Below are positions 9,099 to 17,931 of a stretch of 64,000 nucleotides of DNA, one piece after another (position 1 is the first letter of the stretch; each line of letters opens with the position of its first letter). A program made the position numbers and the translations under genes. Source of the stretch: Brevundimonas sp. SGAir0440 (GTDB lineage Bacteria > Pseudomonadota > Alphaproteobacteria > Caulobacterales > Caulobacteraceae); assembly GCF_005484585.1 (NCBI RefSeq), contig NZ_CP039435.1, forward strand, positions 1,674,001 through 1,738,000, written 5' to 3'. Below the pieces are notes generated by a model that saw nothing but the letters and a program-made list of their open reading frames with translations, ran no database searches and was not told the DNA's origin.

Positions 9099-10202
9099 GT
9101 GATCAAACGTCACTTCTTCCTTGTCGCCGCCGCTGTCTTGCTTGCTCTGATGGTCGTCGCCGCCATCGTCAAAGTCTCCGCTGGAGATGAAAAGAAGGCG
9201 GCAGGGCCGGGCGGCGGTCGCGGACGCGGGGCGCAGCAGGTGTCCGAGGCCGTCGTGGCGCAGCGACCCTTCTCGGACCAGGTTCGCGTCTTGGGCGTGG
9301 CGCGCGGCGAGCGCTCGGTGAACGTCACTTCCTCGACCACCGAACTGATCACCCGCGTCCTGTTTGCGGACGGCCAGTACGTCTCGGCCGGCGCACCGTT
9401 GGTCGAGCTTCAGGCGCGCGAGGAAGACGCGGCCATTATCGAGGCCCGCGCCAACGTCAATCAGGCCCAGCGTGAATACGATCGTTACAAGGCCTTAGCC
9501 GACCGGGGCGTCGCGCCCCAGGTCATGCTGGAACAGGCCGAGACCGCGCTCGAAACCGCCCAGGCGTCGTTGCAGGCGGCCCAGGCCCGTCGCGGCGACC
9601 GGGTGATCCGTGCGCCCTTCTCCGGTCGTGTCGGTCTGACGACGGTGACGCCCGGCACGCTGATCAACCCGGGCGCGGTGATCACGACGCTGGATGACAC
9701 CTCGACGATCCGCGTCGATTTCCCCCTGCCTGAGCGTTATCTGAACCTGCTGCGTCCCGGCGCCCAGTTGACCGCGACGGCAGACGCGTATGGCGACGAG
9801 CCGTTCACGGGTCGGATCGCCCTGATCGACACGCGCGTCAACGAAACGACCCGCGCCGCAACCGCGCGCGCGGAGTTCCCCAACCCCGGCGGTCGCATCC
9901 GTCCCGGCATGTTGATGCGTGTGGCGGTCCAGCAGGGCCAGCGTCAGAGCGCCGCCGTGCCCGAGTCGGCCGTGCAATATGAAGGCGCCGGCGCCTTCGT
10001 CTATCGCATCGCGCCCGGCCAGAACGGCTCCACCGCCCAGCGGGTCGAGGTCGAGACCGGGGCCGTCGAGAACGGCTTTGTTGAAATCCTGTCCGGCATA
10101 GAGGCCGGCGACCGCATCGTCGGATCGGGCCTGAACCGCATTCAGCCGGGCGCGCCAGTCAGCGTGGGCGGCCAGGGTCGCAAGTCGGGCGCCGGCAAAT
10201 GA
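9099..10202 (+). CDS. RND efflux periplasmic adaptor subunit (HlyD/MexA family)
   Basis: A 367-residue protein with an N-terminal membrane anchor (FFLVAAAVLLALMVVAAIV), a split lipoyl/barrel-sandwich domain, and a coiled hairpin around residues 110-165 (ANVNQAQREYDRYKALADRGVAPQ and QAETALETAQASLQAAQ). The motif RAPFSGRVGLTTVTPGTLINPG is standard for membrane-fusion proteins of RND pumps. It bridges the inner-membrane transporter and an outer-membrane channel; no TolC-like gene is nearby. The start is GTG. Its stop overlaps the transporter's start (ATGA), indicating coupled translation. Confidence 0.93.
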   Translation: MIKRHFFLVAAAVLLALMVVAAIVKVSAGDEKKAAGPGGGRGRGAQQVSEAVVAQRPFSDQVRVLGVARGERSVNVTSSTTELITRVLFADGQYVSAGAPLVELQAREEDAAIIEARANVNQAQREYDRYKALADRGVAPQVMLEQAETALETAQASLQAAQARRGDRVIRAPFSGRVGLTTVTPGTLINPGAVITTLDDTSTIRVDFPLPERYLNLLRPGAQLTATADAYGDEPFTGRIALIDTRVNETTRAATARAEFPNPGGRIRPGMLMRVAVQQGQRQSAAVPESAVQYEGAGAFVYRIAPGQNGSTAQRVEVETGAVENGFVEILSGIEAGDRIVGSGLNRIQPGAPVSVGGQGRKSGAGK

Positions 10203-13200
10203 TGCTGTCCGACGTCTCGGTCCGGCGGCCCGTCTTCGCGGCCGTCGCGGCCATCGTGCTGTGCGTCATCGGCGCCGCGGCCTTCTTCTTCCTGCCCGTG
10301 CGCGAACTGCCGGACGTCGATCCGCCCATCGTGTCGGTCAACACCAGCTACGCCGGCGCCTCGGCCGAGGTCATCGAGAGCCGCATCACCGAGCCGGTGG
10401 AGCAGCAGATCGCCGGCATCCAGGGCGTCGAACGTATCAACTCGACCAGCCGCGACGGACGCTCCAATGTGAACATCGAGTTCTCGCTGGACCGCAATAT
10501 CGACGACGCCGCCAACGATGTGCGCGACCGCGTCAGCCGCGTGGTCGGCCGCCTTCCGGACCAGGCCGACCCGCCGGAGGTGGCCAAAGCCGATTCCGAC
10601 AGCCAGCCGATCATCATCGTCTTCCTGCGCTCGACCAGCATGAACCGGCTTCAGCTGACCGATTACGCTGACCGCTATCTGATCGACCGGATGGCGACGG
10701 TGCCCGGCGTGGCCCAGGTCAACATCTATGGCGAGCAGCGCTATTCGATGCGCATCTGGCTGGATTCCGCGGCCATGGCGGCGCGGGGTCTGACGGTCAA
10801 CGACGTCGAGACGGCCCTGACGAACCAGAACGTCGAACTGCCCGCCGGCTCGCTGGAATCAACAGACAAGGACTACACCGTCCGCGTGGCGCGCACCTAC
10901 GCCCTGCCGGAGGACTTCCGCCAACTGCCCATCGGCACGCGCGGCGCGGCCTCGACCTCGGCGACGGTCGCCACAGGAACGGGCAGCGGATCGTCGGCCA
11001 TCATCCAGGGGCAGCCCACCTATGTGACGCGGCTGGGCGATATCGCCCGCGTCGAGGAAGCGCCAGAGGAAGACCGGCGTCTGTTCCGCGGCAACGGCAT
11101 GGATCAGATCGGCTTGGCGGTGACTCGTCAGGCGCAGTCGAACGACCTCGCCATCTCGGACGGGGTCCACAAGATGATCGAGGAAATCCGGCCGACCTTG
11201 CCGCCGGGCGTGACCATCGAGGTCGGATCCGACAACTCGGTCTTCACCTCGCACGCGATCGACGAGGTCTGGATCACCATCGGCATCTCCATGGCCCTGG
11301 TGGCCCTGGTGAACTTCATCTTCCTGGGCAGTCTGCGGGCCGCGCTGATCCCGTCCATCGTGGCGCCGATCTGTCTGCTGGCGACCTTCATCGTCCTGGC
11401 GCCTCTTGGCTTCTCGCTGAACCTGCTCACGCTGCTGGCCCTGGTTCTGGCCATTGGTCTCGTGGTCGATGACGCCATCGTGGTTGTCGAGAACATTCAG
11501 CGTCGTCTGGACCACGGCGAGCCGCCGCTGGTCGCCGCCGAGCGTGGCGCGCGCCAGGTCTTCTTCGCGGTCGTGGCCACCACCATCGTCCTGCTGTCAG
11601 TGTTTGCTCCGCTGCTGTTCCTGCCGGGCTATGTCGGACGTCTGTTCGTCGAACTGGCCGCAGCGATCGCGGCGGCTGTGGCCTTCTCCGCTTTTCTGGC
11701 CCTCAGCCTGTCGCCGATGCTGGCCTCCAAGATTCTGCGACCTGCACATGGCGGCGGCTGGGTGGCGCGCAGGGTCGATTGGGGCATGGATCGGCTGAAG
11801 TCGTCTTATGGTCGGTCGCTGGACATGCTGTTGGGCCGTCGCATCGCCGTGATCGGCGTCGGCGCCCTGATCCTGCTGGTGGCCGCGGGCGCGGGCGGCA
11901 TCTTCCTGACCCTGCCCAACGAACTGGTGCCGGACGAGGATCGCGGCCGGGTCACCGTGCGCGTCGCCGGTCCCGAAGGCGCGGGCTTCGACTACACCCG
12001 CAAGATCATGCTGGGGCTGGAGCCTCTGCTGGCCGAATACAAGACCAGCGGCGAGGCCGACAGCTATCTGGTGTCCGCGCCCGGCTTCGGCGGCGGCAGC
12101 TTCAACTCCGGCAACGCGGTCCTCACGCTCGCCGACTGGTCCAAGCGCGACCGCTCGGCGGCCGAGATCGCTCAGGAACTGAACGGCAAGCTGCGCGGCC
12201 AGACGGGCGCCCAGGTCAACGCCTCGACCCCCGGCGCCTTCCAGCGGGGCGGCGGCAACTCCAACTCCATCGAGCTGATCGCGACCGGCAGCGACTATCA
12301 GCAGATCTACGCCTGGCTTCAGCCCATGCTGGCCGCCGCCCAGGCCAACCCCGGCTTCTCGCGTCCACGCTTGAACTATGAGCCGAACTCGCCGCGTCTG
12401 CTGGTCGATGTCGATCCGCAGAAAGCCGCCGCGCTGGGCGTTTCGTCCCAGTCGATCGGCCGCACGCTGGAGACCATGTTCGGCTCTCGCCGCGCCACGA
12501 CCTACATCAAGGGCGGTCAGGAATACGATGTCATCCTGCAGACCGAGCGCGACAATCGTCGCGAGGTCGCCGATCTGGAAGCCCTGTATGTCGCGACCGG
12601 GGGTGGCCAACTGGTGCCCCTGTCGGCCGTCGTCACGACCAAGACCAGCGGCGACACCCCGGACCGTCGCCGTCTGGATCGGCAGCGCGCGATCTCCCTG
12701 CAGGCCGACCTCAATCCCGGCACCACGATCGACGACGCGATTCAGTTCCTGAACGCCGAGGCTGCCAAGCAGCCGCAAGGCGCCGTCGTCACCCAGTGGG
12801 GCGGCGCGGCGCGCGACCAACAGGAGGCGGGCGGGGCGGTGCTCGCGGCCTTCGGTCTGGCGCTTTTGCTGGTCTTCCTGGTTCTGGCGGCCCAGTTCGA
12901 AAGCTGGATCACGCCTGCGGTCATCATGCTGACGGTGCCGCTGGCGGCGGCGGGCGGGCTTTTCGGCCTGCTGATGGCGGGCTCCAGCCTGAACATCTAC
13001 AGTCAGATCGGCCTGATCATTCTGATCGGGGTGGCGGCCAAAAACGGCATTCTGATCGTCGAGTTCGCCAATCAGCTGCGCGACCAGGGCCGCTCGATCC
13101 GTGAGGCGATCATCGAGTCGTCGTCCTTGCGTCTGCGTCCGATCATCATGACCTCGATCGCAACCGCATTCGGCGCCCTGCCGCTGGTGCTGTGGCAAGG

Positions 13201-13408
13201 CGCGGGCGCAGGCAGCCGTCAGACAATCGGCGTGGTGATCTTCACCGGCGCCATCTTCGCCACCGTCCTGACCCTGTTCGTGGTCCCGGTGATCTATGGC
13301 GTTCTGGCGCGCTTCACCAAGTCGCCGGAATGGACCGCCCGCAAGATCGAGGAGTGGGAAGCCCAGGAACTGCGCGAAGGCGGCCCCAAGGAACTGCCCG
13401 AGGCCTGA
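10199..13408 (+). CDS. RND multidrug efflux transporter (AcrB/HAE1 family)
   Basis: A 1069-residue inner-membrane protein of normal AcrB length with the expected 12-helix, two-large-loop layout. LAIGLVVDDAIVVVENIQRRL in the fourth helix carries the proton-relay pair Asp424-Asp425. Porter-domain segments such as EIRPTLPPGVTIEV and PDEDRGRVTV are typical. It exports drugs, dyes or other amphiphiles by proton antiport. It overlaps the adaptor gene by 4 bp and forms a two-gene operon. Its substrate range cannot be read from sequence. Confidence 0.95.
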   Translation: MMLSDVSVRRPVFAAVAAIVLCVIGAAAFFFLPVRELPDVDPPIVSVNTSYAGASAEVIESRITEPVEQQIAGIQGVERINSTSRDGRSNVNIEFSLDRNIDDAANDVRDRVSRVVGRLPDQADPPEVAKADSDSQPIIIVFLRSTSMNRLQLTDYADRYLIDRMATVPGVAQVNIYGEQRYSMRIWLDSAAMAARGLTVNDVETALTNQNVELPAGSLESTDKDYTVRVARTYALPEDFRQLPIGTRGAASTSATVATGTGSGSSAIIQGQPTYVTRLGDIARVEEAPEEDRRLFRGNGMDQIGLAVTRQAQSNDLAISDGVHKMIEEIRPTLPPGVTIEVGSDNSVFTSHAIDEVWITIGISMALVALVNFIFLGSLRAALIPSIVAPICLLATFIVLAPLGFSLNLLTLLALVLAIGLVVDDAIVVVENIQRRLDHGEPPLVAAERGARQVFFAVVATTIVLLSVFAPLLFLPGYVGRLFVELAAAIAAAVAFSAFLALSLSPMLASKILRPAHGGGWVARRVDWGMDRLKSSYGRSLDMLLGRRIAVIGVGALILLVAAGAGGIFLTLPNELVPDEDRGRVTVRVAGPEGAGFDYTRKIMLGLEPLLAEYKTSGEADSYLVSAPGFGGGSFNSGNAVLTLADWSKRDRSAAEIAQELNGKLRGQTGAQVNASTPGAFQRGGGNSNSIELIATGSDYQQIYAWLQPMLAAAQANPGFSRPRLNYEPNSPRLLVDVDPQKAAALGVSSQSIGRTLETMFGSRRATTYIKGGQEYDVILQTERDNRREVADLEALYVATGGGQLVPLSAVVTTKTSGDTPDRRRLDRQRAISLQADLNPGTTIDDAIQFLNAEAAKQPQGAVVTQWGGAARDQQEAGGAVLAAFGLALLLVFLVLAAQFESWITPAVIMLTVPLAAAGGLFGLLMAGSSLNIYSQIGLIILIGVAAKNGILIVEFANQLRDQGRSIREAIIESSSLRLRPIIMTSIATAFGALPLVLWQGAGAGSRQTIGVVIFTGAIFATVLTLFVVPVIYGVLARFTKSPEWTARKIEEWEAQELREGGPKELPEA

Positions 13409-13412
13409 CGGA

Positions 13413-13916
13413 TCAGGAGGCGGGCGCCGGCTCTGCCTTGTAGCCCGTCTCCACCTTCAGGAAGGCGATCACGTCGCGGCGATCCGTGGCGTCGGGCAGG
13501 CCCGGGAAGGTCATCTTGTTGCCGGGCAGGAAGGTGCGCGGGTTTTCCAGCCAGTGATCCAGCTTCTCAGCGTCCCAGGTGAAGGTCGCCGTGCGCATGG
13601 CGTTGGAATAGTTGTAGCGCGGACGATCGCCCGCCTTGCGGCCGAACACGCCGTACAAGTTCGGACCCGCCATGTCCGGCCCGCCTTCGCCAATGGTGTG
13701 GCAGGCGCGACAGCGCGCAAACGCCCGACGCCCGTTCTCGAGATCGCCCGCATTGTAGGGGGCGGGAAGGGAGGCCAGCAGTGTCGCCTTTTCCGCATCC
13801 GTCAGCACGTGAACTGGCGCGGCAGGCGTGGTCGCGGACGGCTCGCCCTGGCCACAGGCGGCAAGGGTCAAAAGCGGGGCCAGAAGAAGGGGGGCGACGA
13901 GGGCGTGGCGGGTCAT
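13413..13916 (-). CDS. Cytochrome c family lipoprotein
   Basis: A 167-residue protein with a lipoprotein signal: hydrophobic core LVAPLLLAPLLTLAAC, acylated Cys21. A single haem-binding motif CRACH is at residues 69-73, and GNKMTFPGL gives the probable Met ligand near residue 134, as in class I mitochondrial-type cytochrome c. It would be an electron carrier anchored on the periplasmic face of the membrane. The ATG at 13916 was chosen because AGGAAG lies just upstream and the frame yields a proper signal peptide. It converges on the RND operon with a 4-bp gap and is divergent from feoAB. Confidence 0.9.
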   Translation of the reverse strand: MTRHALVAPLLLAPLLTLAACGQGEPSATTPAAPVHVLTDAEKATLLASLPAPYNAGDLENGRRAFARCRACHTIGEGGPDMAGPNLYGVFGRKAGDRPRYNYSNAMRTATFTWDAEKLDHWLENPRTFLPGNKMTFPGLPDATDRRDVIAFLKVETGYKAEPAPAS

Positions 13917-14003
13917 GGCGGCTTCCTGTTTGCCTTGTGATAGCGCAACGCACCGGCGCGGCAATTGGTCAAGCTGTCCTGCTGGACGTAGCCCCCTCGC
14001 ACC

Positions 14004-14012
14004 TGATAATCA
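14004..14012. promoter_or_regulatory. Possible Fur-type operator upstream of feoAB
   Basis: TGATAATCA is a 4-1-4 inverted repeat resembling a Fur half-site, in the gap between the divergent cytochrome gene and feoA and 56 bp before the feoA start. Ferrous iron transporters are usually repressed by Fur, which supports the reading, but the site is short. Confidence 0.3.
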
Positions 14013-14067
14013 GTGTCAAAGAAACGCGGAGCCGTGGGGGAGCGGCCTCGCCCGTGCGAGCGTAGAA

Positions 14068-14334
14068 TTGACCGACACCATCAAGTTGAGCCAGGCCCGA
14101 CGCGGCGATCGCGGCGTCATCGTTCAGGTGGGCGCCCATTGTCACCATCAGGGCGAGGCGGTCGAGCTGGAACGCCGTCTGCTGGAACTGGGCTTTGTCG
14201 AAGGCGCGCAAATCGAACTGCTGCACGAAGGTCTGTTCGGACGCGACCCCATCGCCATGAAGGTGGACGACATGCGCGTGGCCCTGCGTCGCCACGAGGC
14301 GGAAAGTCTGTCGATCCGGCTGGACGCCGCCTGA
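14068..14334 (+). CDS. feoA: Ferrous iron transport protein A (FeoA)
   Basis: An 88-residue SH3-like protein. LSQARRGDRGVIVQV, LERRLLELGFVEGAQIELLHEGLFGRDP and a final RRHEAESLSIRLDA match FeoA in order. FeoA is a small cytoplasmic partner that modulates FeoB. The start is TTG: no ATG or GTG exists in frame near the domain's beginning, and the region upstream in this frame is not coding-like. Its TGA overlaps the feoB ATG (TGATG). Confidence 0.88.
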   Translation: MTDTIKLSQARRGDRGVIVQVGAHCHHQGEAVELERRLLELGFVEGAQIELLHEGLFGRDPIAMKVDDMRVALRRHEAESLSIRLDAA

Positions 14335-16202
14335 TGGACGTTGCGCTGAAGACGGCTCGCGTCGCGCTGGTCGGCAATCCCAATAGCGGAAAGACGGCTC
14401 TGTTCAACGCCCTGACCGGCGCCCACCAGAAGGTCGCCAACTACGCGGGCGTGACGGTGGAGCGCAAGGAAGGCCTGATCCGCGCCGCCTCGGGCCGCAC
14501 GATGTCGGTGCTGGACCTGCCCGGCACCTATTCCCTGCGCGCCCGCAGCCCGGACGAGGAGGTCACGCGCGACGCTGTGCTGGGGCGATTGGTCGGCGAG
14601 ACGCCGCCCGACGTGGTGGTCTGCGTCGCCGACGCCACCAATCTGCGCCTGGTCCTGCGCCTGATTCTAGAACTGAAGGCCGTCGGTCGGCCGATGGTTC
14701 TGGCGTTGAACATGTACGACATCGCTCAGCGCCAGGGCCTGCGCATCGATCTGGATCGACTGCGCGCCGAACTGAGCGTGCCGATCATCACCACCGTGGC
14801 CACGCGCAAGCGCGGCATCGACGATCTGGTCGCCGCGATAGAGGACCAAGCCGCCGTCGCGGCCGTGACCGAAAGCGAATGGCGCAGTCCGGACGCCGCC
14901 GAACTGCGCGCCGCCGCCCGCGAAGCCGAGCGCATCATGAAGGCCTGTGTCCGTCCGCCTGAACGGCCGGATACGCTGACCGGCAAGATCGACTCGGTGC
15001 TGCTGCATCCGGTCGGCGGGCTGCTGATCCTGTTCGCCCTGCTGTTCGTGATGTTCCAGGCCGTGTTCAGCTGGGCCGCGCCCGTAATGGACGGGATTGA
15101 GGCCGGCATCGCCGGGTTGGGCGGCTTGGTCGCCAACGTCCTGCCTGACGGTCTGCTGCAAAGCCTGATTGTGGACGGGATCATTTCCGGCGTCGGCAGC
15201 GTGCTGGTGTTCCTGCCGCAGATTCTGATCCTGTTCCTGTTCATCATCGCGCTGGAAGACTTCGGCTATATGGCCCGCGCGGCCTTCCTGATGGACAAGA
15301 TCATGGGCGGCGCGGGGTTGCACGGTCGGGCCTTCATCCCGCTGCTGTCCAGTTTCGCCTGCGCCATTCCCGGCGTCATGGCGGCGCGGGTGATCGATTC
15401 TCGGCGCGACCGCCTGACCACCATCCTGGTCGCCCCGCTGATGACCTGCTCAGCGCGCATCCCGGTCTATACGCTGATCATCGCCGCCTTCATTCCGAAT
15501 GAGACGGTCTGGGGCTTCGCCAATCTGCAGGGCGTTGTGATGTTCGGCCTCTACGCCGCCGGCATCGTCAGCGCCCTGATCGTCTCCCTGCTGATCCGCA
15601 AAGTGTTCTGGCGAGGGGCGGTCGAGCCCTTCATGATGGAGCTTCCGGCCTATAAGACGCCGGACCTGCGCAGCGTCGGCTTCAATCTGTGGCTCCGGGC
15701 CAAGATCTTCCTGAACCGCGCGGGCCGCATCATCCTGCCGTTGGTGATCATCTTGTGGGTGCTGGCGACCTTCCCCTATCCGCCCGAGAACGCGACCCTG
15801 CCGGCCATCGACTATTCGTTCGCGGGCATGATCGGCCGTGCTCTGGAGCCGATCTTCGCGCCCATCGGCTTCAACTGGCAAATGGTGATCGCCCTGATCC
15901 CCGGCATGGCGGCGCGCGAGGTCGCGGTGGCGGCGCTGGGCACGACCTACGCCATCGCTGACGCCGAGAATGCGACGGGCCTTCTGGCTTCGACACTGGC
16001 GTCGCAATGGTCGCTGGCGACAGCCTTGTCGTTCCTGGCCTGGTACATCTTCGCGCCCCAGTGCGTGGCGACGCTCGGCGTCGTACGGCGCGAGACCAAC
16101 TCGCTGAAATGGACCTGGATCATGATCGGCTACATGTTCGGTCTGGCCTATCTGGCGTCGCTGGTGACCTATCATGTGGCGGTGGCGCTCGGAGGCGGTT
16201 AA
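14334..16202 (+). CDS. feoB: Ferrous iron transporter FeoB
   Basis: A 622-residue inner-membrane GTPase. The N-terminal G domain has the P-loop GNPNSGKT at residues 14-21 and the G3 motif DLPGTYSL. About eight to ten membrane helices follow, with two gate motifs, including LLSSFACAIPGVMAAR and a paired IPGMAAREVAVAALG. It imports Fe2+. At 622 residues it is shorter than E. coli FeoB (773) but within the range of alphaproteobacterial forms. The ATG is fixed by overlap with the feoA stop. No feoC is present. Confidence 0.96.
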   Translation: MDVALKTARVALVGNPNSGKTALFNALTGAHQKVANYAGVTVERKEGLIRAASGRTMSVLDLPGTYSLRARSPDEEVTRDAVLGRLVGETPPDVVVCVADATNLRLVLRLILELKAVGRPMVLALNMYDIAQRQGLRIDLDRLRAELSVPIITTVATRKRGIDDLVAAIEDQAAVAAVTESEWRSPDAAELRAAAREAERIMKACVRPPERPDTLTGKIDSVLLHPVGGLLILFALLFVMFQAVFSWAAPVMDGIEAGIAGLGGLVANVLPDGLLQSLIVDGIISGVGSVLVFLPQILILFLFIIALEDFGYMARAAFLMDKIMGGAGLHGRAFIPLLSSFACAIPGVMAARVIDSRRDRLTTILVAPLMTCSARIPVYTLIIAAFIPNETVWGFANLQGVVMFGLYAAGIVSALIVSLLIRKVFWRGAVEPFMMELPAYKTPDLRSVGFNLWLRAKIFLNRAGRIILPLVIILWVLATFPYPPENATLPAIDYSFAGMIGRALEPIFAPIGFNWQMVIALIPGMAAREVAVAALGTTYAIADAENATGLLASTLASQWSLATALSFLAWYIFAPQCVATLGVVRRETNSLKWTWIMIGYMFGLAYLASLVTYHVAVALGGG

Positions 16203-16235
16203 GCCTGAGCGGTTCGTTGCCGTCTGGACGCCCTG

Positions 16236-17000
16236 ATGAATCCTGTACTCGCCGCCGCCGTCATGGGCGGGCTGGGCCTGATTGTCGGCAGTTTCATCGC
16301 CGCCGTCAGCGTTCGCCTGCCGCGCGACGAGGACATCGTCGTCGCCCGCTCGCGATGCCGGGGCTGCGATCAGACGCTACGTTCCTGGGAGCTTGTGCCG
16401 GTCTTCAGCTGGCTTGGTTTGCGCGGGCGGTGTGCGCGATGCCACACGCGGATTTCGCCGCGTTATCCGCTGATCGAGTTAGCTTCGGCCGGCGTCGGCA
16501 TCTGGGCCGGGGTGTGGGGCGCGACAGGCGGCGCCTCGACATTCATGATCGCCGCCACGGCCGTTCTGGGTTGGCAGCTGTTGCTGATCGCCATCGTCGA
16601 TGGCGAACATTTCTGGCTGCCGGATAGTCTGACGCTGCCCTTGATCTCGACCGGCGTCACGGTCGCGCTGATTCTGGATTGGGGCCTCGGCTTTTTCCAT
16701 CTGATTGGCGCGGCGGTCGGTTTTGGCGGACTTTGGCTGGTCGGTTGGCTGTACCAACTCGTCCGCAAGCGTCAGGGACTGGGGGGAGGCGACCCCTTCC
16801 TGTTCGCGGGGGCAGGGGCCTGGGTCGGCTGGATGGGCCTGCCCAGCGTGCTGCTGTGGGCCTGCGCGGTCGGGCTCAGTCTCGTCTTCGGTATTTTGGT
16901 GGTCCGGCGCAGCGTCAGCGGATCGGAGAAGCTGCCCTTCGGCGTCTTCCTGGCCGTCGGAATCTGGTTGACCTGGCTTTATGGGCCCTTGGGCCTCTAG
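16236..17000 (+). CDS. Prepilin peptidase (type 4 leader peptidase, A24 family)
   Basis: A 254-residue polytopic membrane enzyme. Two CxxC pairs (CRGC and CARC) flank VPVFSWLGLRGR in the cytoplasmic methylase domain, and the catalytic aspartates are in IVDGEHFWLPDSL and GLGGGDPFLF. It cleaves and N-methylates type IV pilins or type II secretion pseudopilins. The pilin or secretion genes it serves are not in the window. It starts 33 bp after feoB and could be read from the same transcript. It ends with a 4-bp overlap against the convergent TetR gene. Confidence 0.93.
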   Translation: MNPVLAAAVMGGLGLIVGSFIAAVSVRLPRDEDIVVARSRCRGCDQTLRSWELVPVFSWLGLRGRCARCHTRISPRYPLIELASAGVGIWAGVWGATGGASTFMIAATAVLGWQLLLIAIVDGEHFWLPDSLTLPLISTGVTVALILDWGLGFFHLIGAAVGFGGLWLVGWLYQLVRKRQGLGGGDPFLFAGAGAWVGWMGLPSVLLWACAVGLSLVFGILVVRRSVSGSEKLPFGVFLAVGIWLTWLYGPLGL

Positions 17001-17623
17001 CGTCCCGTCGTCAGCTTCACGATAATGATGGCCGCCGTATCCAGAATGGCCTCTGGCGTATCGGCCCGCCGCAACAGATCGAAACTGGCCGCCGTCGATT
17101 CGGCGATGGAGGCGATCTGGTAGGACGCCAGACGTGGATTGTAATCCCTGGGATGGAGGCCGCTGGCGTGGGCCTGGGCCACGCGCCGTTCGATGGACAG
17201 GTGCAGCCGGCGCAAACGGCGCACCCGGCTTTCGACGAAGGCGGCGTCGCCATTGTCGGCCAGCATATGTTCGACACGCAGCACCTGACCGTGGCTGCGC
17301 CAGATGGCCATCACGTCCAGAATGAAGGCGCGCGCGATGACGAAGGCCTTGTCGCCCGGCCAGTCGGCCTGGAAATGCGCCGCCAGCCCCTGAAAATCCG
17401 TCGCGGCGATCTCGCACAACGCCAGAACAGGTTCTTCGACCGTCTTGAAATAGGTGTAGAAGTTGGAAGGCGATACACCGGCGGCCGAGGCCAGATCGGC
17501 GACGCGGATTTCACCGTAATGCCGCTCGTTCAACAGGCGTTGGGTCGCGTCGAGGATCGCCTGGCGGGTTCTGCCCCCTCGCGCACCGATCTTGTGGCCC
17601 AGCTTGTTGGTGGTGTCGGCCAT
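16997..17623 (-). CDS. TetR/AcrR family transcriptional regulator
   Basis: A 208-residue protein with the N-terminal TetR helix-turn-helix: GGRTRQAILDATQRLLNERHYGEIRVADLASAAGVSPSNFYTYF at about residues 16-60. The remaining helices form a ligand/dimer domain of the usual size. The target and ligand are unknown. The start is placed at the ATG at 17623; an in-frame GTG/ATG-like opening further upstream would translate part of the tRNA-Thr gene and is rejected. It lies immediately downstream of that tRNA on the same strand. Confidence 0.88.
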   Translation of the reverse strand: MADTTNKLGHKIGARGGRTRQAILDATQRLLNERHYGEIRVADLASAAGVSPSNFYTYFKTVEEPVLALCEIAATDFQGLAAHFQADWPGDKAFVIARAFILDVMAIWRSHGQVLRVEHMLADNGDAAFVESRVRRLRRLHLSIERRVAQAHASGLHPRDYNPRLASYQIASIAESTAASFDLLRRADTPEAILDTAAIIIVKLTTGR

Positions 17624-17644
17624 GTCCCCGATGGTCGAAAGGCG

Positions 17645-17720
17645 TGGTGCCGGCTGCAGGAATCGAACCCGCGACATCCAGTTTACAAAACTGGCGCTCT
17701 ACCAACTGAGCTAAGCCGGC
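17645..17720 (-). tRNA. tRNA-Thr (anticodon UGU)
   Basis: A complete 76-nt cloverleaf with encoded CCA. The acceptor stem GCCGGCT pairs with AGCCGGC. D-arm TAGCTCAGTTGGTAGAGC, anticodon stem CCAGT/ACTGG around loop TTTGTAA giving UGU, and T-arm GGGTTCGATTCC are all present. It reads ACA/ACG threonine codons. Confidence 0.98.
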
Positions 17721-17836
17721 CCGCACGGGCGGTGAGCGGCCCTTATGTCCAGCCTCGCGCCCGGACGCAAGGCGCCAGCGCAGGCTTGCGAAAAATCCGA
17801 CGTACGACGCTCAATAACAAGCTGAGGCTCGATGAA

Positions 17837-17850
17837 GGTAACCGGTGTCT
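17837..17850. promoter_or_regulatory. LacI-type operator (uronate regulon), uxaC site
   Basis: GGTAACCGGTGTCT shares the central ACCGGTGTC with the other five sites (10 of 14 positions of TGACACCGGTGTCA). It lies 82 bp before uxaC, in the 211-bp gap after the tRNA. It is probably bound by the LacI protein encoded at 42528-43577. Confidence 0.65.
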
Positions 17851-17931
17851 TTTTGAGGCCCATGTTGTAGGTTTGTTGGATCAAGATCGAGAGGCGAACC
17901 AAGCCTCCGCCACGAGGCCATGAGGAACGCT

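Noticed and set aside
14004..14012. Confident Fur box before feoAB
   Set aside because: The repeat is only 4-1-4; kept as a low-confidence feature, not as a finding.
17624..17677. Longer N-terminus for the TetR regulator
   Set aside because: It would translate the 3' part of the tRNA-Thr gene.
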